Source: CAZFZT01 sp964523675 (lineage in GTDB: Bacteria; Planctomycetota; Phycisphaerae; Phycisphaerales; SM1A02). From it: a stretch of 37,757 bases of DNA. This document shows, one piece after another, positions 32,572-37,757 of the stretch (its first letter is position 1; every line of letters starts with the position of its first letter). A program made the position numbers and the translations under genes. The DNA is taken from assembly GCA_964523675.1 (NCBI GenBank), contig CAZFZT010000028.1, positions 1-37,757 of the forward strand, read 5' to 3'. Below the pieces are notes generated by a model. The model was not told the DNA's origin and ran no database searches. It worked only from the letters and a program-made list of their open reading frames with translations.

Positions 32572-33783
32572 ATGACCTCCGTCTGTTTCTACTTTCAGGT
32601 TCACCAGCCGTTCCGCCTGCGGAAGTATTCGGTGTTCGATACAGACCCGTTTTACTTTGACAATGAAGCGAACAAAGCGATCTGCGAGAAGGTGGCGGAG
32701 AAGTGCTATCGCCCGGCGACGCGCTTGATTCTTGACCTCGTCAAGCGGCATGAAGGCCGCTTTCGCGTCTCTTACTCGATCTCCGGCACCGCGCTTGAGC
32801 AGTTTCAACTCTGGACGCCGGATGTCATTGACCTCTTCAAGGAGTTGGCAGCGACGGGCGCGTGCGAATTCCTGGGGGAAACATCACATCACGCGCTCTC
32901 CTTCCTGTTCTCGCGCGAGGAGTTCTCCGAACAACTCTCGCTGCACGATCAGCAGATTCGCGACCTCTTCGGCCAGACGCCGCAGGTGTTTCGCAACACG
33001 GAACTGACGTACTCAAATGAAGTCGCAGCGCACATCGGCGGCTTGGGTCGGTACAAGGCGGTACTGTGCGAAGGGCTTGATCGCATCCTTGGCTACCGTT
33101 CGCCGAACTACCTTTATGTGCCGCCGGGCACGAAGGGCAATGTTAAACAGTCGCGCGTGAAACTGTTGCTGAAGAACTACCGGCTCAGCGATGACATCGC
33201 CTTTCGATTCTCCGATCGCAACTGGCCGCAGTGGCCGCTTACCGCGGAGACCTTCGCTGCGTGGGTGAACAGGATCAACGGTGACGGCCACGTCTGCAAT
33301 CTCTTCATGGACTACGAGACGCTCGGCGAGCATCAATGGGCAGAGACCGGCATCTTCGAGTTTCTCGATGCCCTGCCGGAAAAAATCTTCGACGTTAACC
33401 CCGGGCATAACGACTTCGTCACGCCCAGTGAAGCGGTTGAGCGCTACGAACCGATCGGCGAATACGACGTGCCGACGATGACCTCATGGGCCGACACCGA
33501 GCGCGATCTCTCCGCCTGGCTGGGCAACGCCATGCAGGAAAACGCAGCGGCGGAACTCTACCGGCTGGAAAATCCGGTGAAGGCGGCCCACGCCGCCGGG
33601 GATGAATACATCCTCGAGGACTGGCGCAAACTCACCACCTCAGATCATCTGTACTACATGAGCACAAAGTTCTGGGCTGACGGCGATGTGCATAAATACT
33701 TCAGCCCCTATGCCTCGCCATACGAAGCGTACATCAACTTCATGAACGCTCTGGACAACATCCGCACGCGCGCAGGGGCTTGA
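32572..33783 (+). CDS. Glycoside hydrolase family 57 alpha-amylase-type enzyme
   Basis: The 403-residue protein opens with the GH57 beta-strand pattern (VCFYFQVHQPFRLRKYSVFD) and has the family's GETSHHALSFLFS. The nucleophile is Glu in FRNTELTYS (E144), and the acid/base Asp is in LFMDYETLGEHQW (D247). It hydrolyses or rearranges alpha-1,4-glucans in glycogen metabolism, inside the cell (no signal peptide). Length fits the short GH57 amylases. No strong ribosome site is seen before the ATG at 32572. A palindromic repeat follows the stop within 30 bases. Confidence 0.9.
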   Translation: MTSVCFYFQVHQPFRLRKYSVFDTDPFYFDNEANKAICEKVAEKCYRPATRLILDLVKRHEGRFRVSYSISGTALEQFQLWTPDVIDLFKELAATGACEFLGETSHHALSFLFSREEFSEQLSLHDQQIRDLFGQTPQVFRNTELTYSNEVAAHIGGLGRYKAVLCEGLDRILGYRSPNYLYVPPGTKGNVKQSRVKLLLKNYRLSDDIAFRFSDRNWPQWPLTAETFAAWVNRINGDGHVCNLFMDYETLGEHQWAETGIFEFLDALPEKIFDVNPGHNDFVTPSEAVERYEPIGEYDVPTMTSWADTERDLSAWLGNAMQENAAAELYRLENPVKAAHAAGDEYILEDWRKLTTSDHLYYMSTKFWADGDVHKYFSPYASPYEAYINFMNALDNIRTRAGA

Positions 33784-33813
33784 GCGGCGCAGACGCGAGT
33801 CATTGTGGTGGCA

Positions 33814-33854
33814 CAGGCGTCTCGCCTGTACTCATCGATCAGGCGAGACGCCTG
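33814..33854. repeat. Perfect 15-bp palindromic repeat element
   Basis: CAGGCGTCTCGCCTG and its exact reverse complement flank an 11-base loop (33829-33839). A further TGGCA (33808-33812) and TGCCA (33858-33862) extend the inverted repeat imperfectly. The sequence resembles palindromes dispersed in planctomycete genomes. It sits right after the GH57 stop and may also end or stabilise that transcript. Confidence 0.75.
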
Positions 33855-33962
33855 CGCTGCCAACATTCTTCAAGAATGATGCGCGCCGAAACGGCGGTGC
33901 AGCCACGCTATCGCTTCATAGATGACACCGCAAAGTGCAGTGGCGCTTCGCAGTTCAGCGAC

Positions 33963-34043
33963 TCATGCCTGGCGCTTCTTGATCATGACGTACGCCACAA
34001 TCACCGCCACGAGCAGAACTCCCATAATGACGTAATACAACAT
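33963..34043 (-). CDS. Possible 26-residue single-helix membrane peptide
   Basis: A minus-strand frame of 26 codons gives MLYYVIMGVLLVAVIVAYVM followed by IKKRQA: one hydrophobic helix with a basic end, the usual topology of bacterial mini membrane proteins. A GGAG lies ten bases before the ATG. The rest of the interval between 33784 and 34151 shows no other gene. It could be chance, since short hydrophobic frames occur. Confidence 0.4.
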   Translation of the reverse strand: MLYYVIMGVLLVAVIVAYVMIKKRQA

Positions 34044-34151
34044 CGGTGCGAATCTCCGTAGGAATCTGTTTCAACGCACGGCAATCCTGCGAACGCCGCA
34101 GGCAACGCTTTCGCCGTGCCGGTGCAAAGAGTACCGAACAGGCACTGTCCG

Positions 34152-35288
34152 TCAAGTCCCGACTGCCCTAGACCGGCGTCGCAGAAGCCACCACAACGAA
34201 AGAGCGGCCGGCGGTATCAGGGCAAGCATCGAACGCTGATGAATGAACGCCAACTCCAACAGAACCCCACTGGCGATGCAGACGACGGCGAAGACGCCGA
34301 TCTCCACCCTCCACAGCCGCCCGTCATCATCGGCACCGATGAATAGCAGGAGATATCCCGGAAAGACAACAGCATAGAACACAAGAAACCGCAGGTAGTT
34401 ATCCACAGAGGCGTCGAGCGGCTGGTCTTGAACGATGCCGACGAACACCAGCGGCAACGCCAGCAGCGGCACAAGTGCAGGCGCAAGGGTCGAGAAACCA
34501 CGCCGCCGTTGGCCCATCTCATCAACCGCTCGCTTTGCCAGCAGTTCCCGTTGATGCGCCGCCATGGTGAACGTCGCCTGAGCGGTCATGTGCGCGAGGA
34601 CCAACCAGGAAAGTCCCTCTTTCAGCGCGCCTGCGTACGCTGCGCTCATGAGAATCATGACCGTGAAAGCGGCACCGAAGATCGCAAACGCATGTCGGCT
34701 CGGGCTCTCGGCAAGGGCGCGGTGAAAGGTCAAGTCATTGTACGGACACAGCAGAAATCCCAGCGCGATAACCGGGGCAAGCCACAGCAGCCCGCCGGCA
34801 GTCGCTGTTATCTCACCCCTCGTCGCGGGCATGTGATGGAGCGGCTCAAAACCGATCACCGCGAAGACGCCGAGCGATGCGACATAGACAAGCAGAGCGA
34901 ACGGTAGCCATGCCCCACGGGGCAGCCGCGCGAGCAAAGCGCTGATCGCAAGTAGTGCGACCGGCGCCACAAACGCCAACCGAATGCCATCCCAATACTG
35001 CGCCGGCGCAAACGCCCACCACGCGATGAACCCGATGAAAAAGACGTGATAGGCGATTGTTACGATCGAGAACAGCCGCATGGCGCCCGCATGATTGATC
35101 GTCATCAACCGCGCCCGCTCCCGATCGCGCAGCACGTAGCCAAACGCGGCACAGCCCAGCACATTCGGAACCGCAAACACAAGGAAACCCGCCCAGCCCC
35201 ACCGATCCATCATGACGACCGGCAAGAACATGCCAATGCACCACGTCCAACTGCACGCGCAGAAGATTCCCCAGCTAAGAGTTTTCAC
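34152..35288 (-). CDS. Polytopic membrane protein of unknown function
   Basis: The protein of about 378 residues has roughly 10-12 membrane helices, for example LSWGIFCACSWTWCIGMFLP, GWAGFLVFAVPNVLGCAAFGYV, SIVTIAYHVFFIGFIAWWAF and LRFLVFYAVVFPGYLLLFIG. The string TLSWGIFCACSWTWCIGMF recalls planctomycetal transporter-like proteins without a known substrate. The GTG at 35288 starts the conserved part; upstream codons fall in a repeat (see the repeat at 35284-35411) and are not conserved in character. No domain beyond the helices is recognised. Confidence 0.65.
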   Translation of the reverse strand: MKTLSWGIFCACSWTWCIGMFLPVVMMDRWGWAGFLVFAVPNVLGCAAFGYVLRDRERARLMTINHAGAMRLFSIVTIAYHVFFIGFIAWWAFAPAQYWDGIRLAFVAPVALLAISALLARLPRGAWLPFALLVYVASLGVFAVIGFEPLHHMPATRGEITATAGGLLWLAPVIALGFLLCPYNDLTFHRALAESPSRHAFAIFGAAFTVMILMSAAYAGALKEGLSWLVLAHMTAQATFTMAAHQRELLAKRAVDEMGQRRRGFSTLAPALVPLLALPLVFVGIVQDQPLDASVDNYLRFLVFYAVVFPGYLLLFIGADDDGRLWRVEIGVFAVVCIASGVLLELAFIHQRSMLALIPPAALSLWWLLRRRSRAVGT

Positions 35289-35411
35289 CACAGAGGACAC
35301 AGAGAGCACAGAGGAAGTAGATTGTGCGTTCGCTTCGAGCGAACTGCCGGGGCTTCCACCCGCGCACCGCAAAGCCGATCTCCTCTGTGGTCTCTGTGAA
35401 CTCTGTGAGAA
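35284..35411. repeat. CACAGAGGACACAGAG-type dispersed inverted repeat
   Basis: TTCACCACAGAGGACACAGA and following CACAGAGGA are mirrored by TCCTCTGTGGTCTCTGTGAA and CTCTGTGAGAA, with about 60 bases between. I recall this motif as a recurrent intergenic element in several bacterial phyla. It overlaps the start of the membrane-protein gene at 35288, so it may supply its start codon. Confidence 0.6.
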
Positions 35412-35465
35412 TCCTACCGCGCAGGCATCATCTTGCGTCGCCGACGTGCCATGCGCTCAAGTTCG

Positions 35466-36188
35466 TCAAGATCGCTTCAGCCGCGCCGCCCGGTCCCGAA
35501 AGTGTGACTTCGGCGTGCAGTGGAAGGTGATCTCGCACCGCCCGACGCGCAGTTCCTTGCCCCGCTTCTTCATCTGCTGGCGGATCTCCATCTCCAGATT
35601 GATGTTGAACTCACCGCCCGCAGCGATTTTCTCCTTCACATCCTCCGCGCTGAGAATGTGATACACCGCCGGTCCCATGCACGGCCGCAGGAATCGGTAT
35701 TTCATCTCCTTACAGACGACGACATAATCACTGCCGCACTCCGAAAACAGAAACATCCCCGCCGCCACCTCGGAATTGCCCAGCAGCGCCGCACCCGCCA
35801 TGGCGTTGTACCAGTTGCGGTTGACGCGCTTGAACGGCAGCACCGCCGTGAACGTGCGCGAGTCGATCCGCTTCATTGAGATCCCGGATCGAAACGCATA
35901 GGGCAGCCAGATCAGCGAGCAGACCTTATGCCAGAAGTTGTTGCGCGTGCTCAGGCGGCTGATGAACGCTTCCAGACGCTGACCCAGCCCTGGCCGCACT
36001 GATCGCGCTGCCTCGACCTGACTCTGCGGCTCGACGCCCGCATTCATGTTGACCGATGAGAAGTTCTGCATGAGGTCATTCGGAACGTCTTCAAGCGCTT
36101 TGCGATCGGGCAGAGACGGCTGAGCATGGTCTGCTTCAATTGCTTTGGCGCGGACCGCGCTGCCTTCATGTACAACAGTGCTTGACAC
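35466..36188 (-). CDS. DUF4442 hotdog-fold (thioesterase-like) protein
   Basis: The 240-residue protein (GTG start) has a disordered N-terminal 70 residues, then GLGQRLEAFISRLST and a hotdog-type core: SMKRIDSRTFTAVLPFKRVN followed by RNWYNAMAGAALLGNSEVAAG, which matches the central helix of DUF4442/PaaI-like thioesterases (NxxGxMxGAAL...E-type pattern). The C-terminal part (KYRFLRPCMGPAVYHILSAE, CEITFHCTPKSHF) completes the fold. Likely acts on acyl-CoA or acyl-ACP; the substrate is unknown. A GTG start is not preceded by an obvious ribosome site. Confidence 0.65.
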   Translation of the reverse strand: MSSTVVHEGSAVRAKAIEADHAQPSLPDRKALEDVPNDLMQNFSSVNMNAGVEPQSQVEAARSVRPGLGQRLEAFISRLSTRNNFWHKVCSLIWLPYAFRSGISMKRIDSRTFTAVLPFKRVNRNWYNAMAGAALLGNSEVAAGMFLFSECGSDYVVVCKEMKYRFLRPCMGPAVYHILSAEDVKEKIAAGGEFNINLEMEIRQQMKKRGKELRVGRCEITFHCTPKSHFRDRAARLKRS

Positions 36189-36334
36189 GTCAGGTATCCT
36201 AAGCGATCAGGCGTTGCCGATCCACCGATTCCCGGCTTTGGCGCATCAACAATTCGGGAACTGAGCGGTGATCGCCGCTACTGCCTGGCATCAATGATGC
36301 GACTTCTGTATCGGTTCATTGACCACGCAAGATT

Positions 36335-37177
36335 ATGCCGCTCTCACGTCTCGCCATCTGCAGTTGGAGCGTTCAACCGACCGGGCCGGAAGACCTGATC
36401 CGTGCCTGCCGCGAACTGGCGATCCCAGCCGTGCAACTCGCGATCAGTCCGGTTGTGCGCGAGCCGGACGTCTGGTCCGGCGTCTTCCGCCGCTTGCGCG
36501 AAGAGAGCATCCGCATCGTCTCCGGCATGATGGCGATGACCGGCGAAGACTACTCCTCCCCCAGATCGATCGCGCGCACCGGCGGCGTGCGGCCCGACGA
36601 AACATGGGCCGAGAACCTCTCGCATGCTGAAGCCGTCGCAGAAATCGCTCAGCGCGAAGGGCTGCGACTGGTGACCACTCATGCCGGCTTCATTCCCGAG
36701 TTGATCGAAGGTGAATCGGAAGATCCCGAACGCATCAAACTCTTCGATCGCCTCGAAACCATCGCAGACCTCTTCGCCAGCCGGGGCCTCGACCTTGCCC
36801 TCGAGACCGGCCAGGAGACAGCCGAGAATCTCGCCATCGCACTGCGTGAAATCAATCGCCCCAATATTGGCGTGAACTTCGATCCCGCGAACATGATCCT
36901 CTACAACATGGGCGATCCCATCGAAGCCCTGCGACGACTCGCCACACACATCGTGCAGATCCACATCAAGGACGCCGTCCCGCCGGCCCGTGCTGGCGAA
37001 TGGGGCACCGAAGTCGCCATGGGCCGCGGCAAAGTCGATTGGGAACGATTCTTCGAGATTGCGCTGGAGATCCAGCCGCCCGTGAAACTCGTCATCGAAC
37101 GTGAAGCAGGAACATCCCGCATCGAAGACATCCGCCGCGCCAAGAAACTCATCATCGACCATCTCGCGCGCCTGTAA
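36335..37177 (+). CDS. Sugar phosphate isomerase/epimerase-like TIM-barrel protein
   Basis: The 280-residue protein matches the xylose-isomerase-like/AP endonuclease 2 superfamily: LAICSWSVQPTGPEDLIRAC, GLRLVTTHAGFIPE, LALETGQETAENLAIAL with a Glu ligand, IGVNFDPANMILYNMGDP with Asp, and IVQIHIKDAVPP with His. The C-terminal GRGKVDWERFFEIALEI and LVIEREAG complete the barrel and contribute a further Glu. Cytosolic, metal-dependent. The exact sugar cannot be told. The start has no obvious ribosome site. Confidence 0.85.
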   Translation: MPLSRLAICSWSVQPTGPEDLIRACRELAIPAVQLAISPVVREPDVWSGVFRRLREESIRIVSGMMAMTGEDYSSPRSIARTGGVRPDETWAENLSHAEAVAEIAQREGLRLVTTHAGFIPELIEGESEDPERIKLFDRLETIADLFASRGLDLALETGQETAENLAIALREINRPNIGVNFDPANMILYNMGDPIEALRRLATHIVQIHIKDAVPPARAGEWGTEVAMGRGKVDWERFFEIALEIQPPVKLVIEREAGTSRIEDIRRAKKLIIDHLARL

Positions 37178-37181
37178 AACA

Positions 37182-37235
37182 CAAGGCGGGGCAAAGCGCA
37201 GAAGCCGCGAAGCGGCGCCCACGCGACGCCCCGGA
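37182..37235. repeat. Direct repeat, copy 1 (54 bases)
   Basis: This block contains GGGGCAAAGCGCAGAAGCCG and CGAAGCGGCGCCC and matches the block at 37555-37608 at 47 of 54 positions by eye. It also forms hairpins (GCCGCGAAGCGGC and GGGGC...GCCCC). It sits between the isomerase-like gene and the zinc-ribbon gene. Confidence 0.7.
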
Positions 37236-37248
37236 TCAGCCGCAACCC

Positions 37249-37536
37249 TCACTCCCCCATCGGCCGCTCGATCCACTCACGAAAGCAGCCGCCACACAGA
37301 TGCAACGTGAGCCGCCGATGCACCTGATCCATCAACTCGCGCTCACTCATCTGCGACATCTGCGCCACCAGCACCTCGTACTCCGCCGCCAGTGACTCCA
37401 GTGACTCACGCACATCAATCTCCGGCGGCGACGGATCGCACACCGCATCAATCCGCACAATCCAAAATCGACCGCCGCCCGGCTCAAGCAGGTCGCCACA
37501 GCGATGACAAATCAGCGATTCGCGACTCTCATTCAC
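37249..37536 (-). CDS. Small zinc-ribbon protein of unknown function
   Basis: The 95-residue protein starts with GTG (MNESRESLICHRCGDLLEPG) and has two Cys pairs: C-H-R-C at residues 10-13 and C-G-G-C at 78-81 (HLCGGCFREWIE), a typical zinc ribbon with the pairs far apart. The middle is a helical, acidic segment (ESLESLAAEYEVLVAQMSQM). No family name is recalled. It is flanked by two copies of the same direct repeat. Confidence 0.6.
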   Translation of the reverse strand: MNESRESLICHRCGDLLEPGGGRFWIVRIDAVCDPSPPEIDVRESLESLAAEYEVLVAQMSQMSERELMDQVHRRLTLHLCGGCFREWIERPMGE

Positions 37537-37554
37537 ACGTTCATCCTAACTGCC

Positions 37555-37608
37555 CAAGCCGGGGCAAGGCGCCCAAGCCGCGAAGCGGCGCCCGAGCGAC
37601 GCCCCGGG
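37555..37608. repeat. Direct repeat, copy 2 (54 bases)
   Basis: The second copy of the block at 37182-37235, in the same orientation, with seven differences. Together the copies bracket the zinc-ribbon gene. Such repeats may be dispersed in the genome. Confidence 0.7.
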
Positions 37609-37659
37609 TTGAGGGGTTCCCCCTATCCCCAGCATCGTCTGTCGCGCATCCCGGGGGGC

Positions 37660-37687
37660 TTGACAAACCGCGCAACCGCTCTACGCT
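37660..37687 (+). promoter_or_regulatory. Sigma-70-type promoter of the tRNA-Phe gene
   Basis: TTGACA at 37660-37665 and TACGCT at 37682-37687, separated by 16 bases, lie 15 bases before the tRNA-Phe 5' end. The -35 box is a perfect match and the -10 box is partial. A housekeeping promoter is expected for a tRNA. Confidence 0.55.
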
Positions 37688-37702
37688 TTGTGGTTCATCG
37701 AA

Positions 37703-37757
37703 GGCGAGATAGCTCAGTTGGTAGAGCACCGCACTGAAAATGCGGGTGTCCCCGGTT
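37703..37757 (+). tRNA. tRNA-Phe (anticodon GAA), 5' part, cut by the window edge
   Basis: The gene begins with GGCGAGA (acceptor), followed by TAGCTC and the D-loop AGTTGGTAGAGC, and has the anticodon stem CCGCA/TGCGG around CTGAAAA, giving anticodon GAA for phenylalanine. It runs off the right end in the T arm (CCCCGGTT). Confidence 0.85.

Noticed and set aside
37392..37737. Arg-rich plus-strand frames over the direct repeats
   Set aside because: They translate the repeat and the tRNA-Phe start, a well-known source of false proteins in such genomes.
1..37757. CRISPR array
   Set aside because: No run of regularly spaced direct repeats was seen; the repeats present are a two-copy direct repeat and isolated palindromes.

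Overview
The window looks like a chromosome segment of a planctomycete, most likely of the Phycisphaerae type. The evidence is the set of secreted proteins ending in paired CPADLD...DLL..LL..WG (dockerin-like, EF-hand-like) repeats, a planctomycetal ECF sigma factor beside a Ser/Thr kinase with a TPR tail, many proteins of purely planctomycetal character, high GC, and dispersed palindromic repeats. The assignment comes from family knowledge and was not tested by any search.

The left half (1 to about 16.77 kb) is an accessory, mobile and partly decayed region. It holds a DnaC/IstB-like ATPase end, a phage terminase small subunit, a HigA-like regulator and a sub-standard tRNA-Asn. A fused remnant of the Hen1-Pnkp RNA-repair operon follows, with two small genes of mobile-element type (DUF2924 and a 72-residue partner). 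Next come a phospholipase D-type nuclease with a class III nucleotidyl-cyclase-like protein, and a gene-poor stretch. A minus-strand operon then encodes a Cys-rich secreted peptide, a secreted protein, a C39-type peptidase with membrane helices, a MauE/DoxX-like membrane protein and a large secreted protein. After it lie a transporter/FG-GAP chimera with a frameshift, and a tightly overlapping three-gene cassette: tyrosine recombinase, degenerate PLD-fold protein and PPP-type metallophosphatase. This part ends at a partial tRNA-Val(CAC) whose 3' half is intact, the classic footprint of integration into a tRNA gene.

The right half (about 16.8 to 37.76 kb) looks like resident chromosome. A minus-strand run of secreted proteins comes first: a serine beta-lactamase-like enzyme, a trypsin-like protease, a trimeric beta-helix-like protein and three dockerin-type proteins. 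After these come the sigma factor and kinase, a broken DUF421 gene, deoC, an FKBP isomerase, a basic Lys-rich protein, a GH57 glycosidase, a membrane protein, a DUF4442 hotdog protein, a TIM-barrel sugar isomerase-like protein, a zinc-ribbon protein and the start of a tRNA-Phe gene.

Three places are most worth a second look. They are the PLD + cyclase-like pair (4502-6583), the recombinase + PLD-fold + phosphatase cassette beside the tRNA scar (13329-16765), and the Cys-rich peptide + C39 + MauE operon (7479-12204). Separately, two gene fusions in the left half (Hen1/Pnkp and SLC13/FG-GAP) look like deletion scars.
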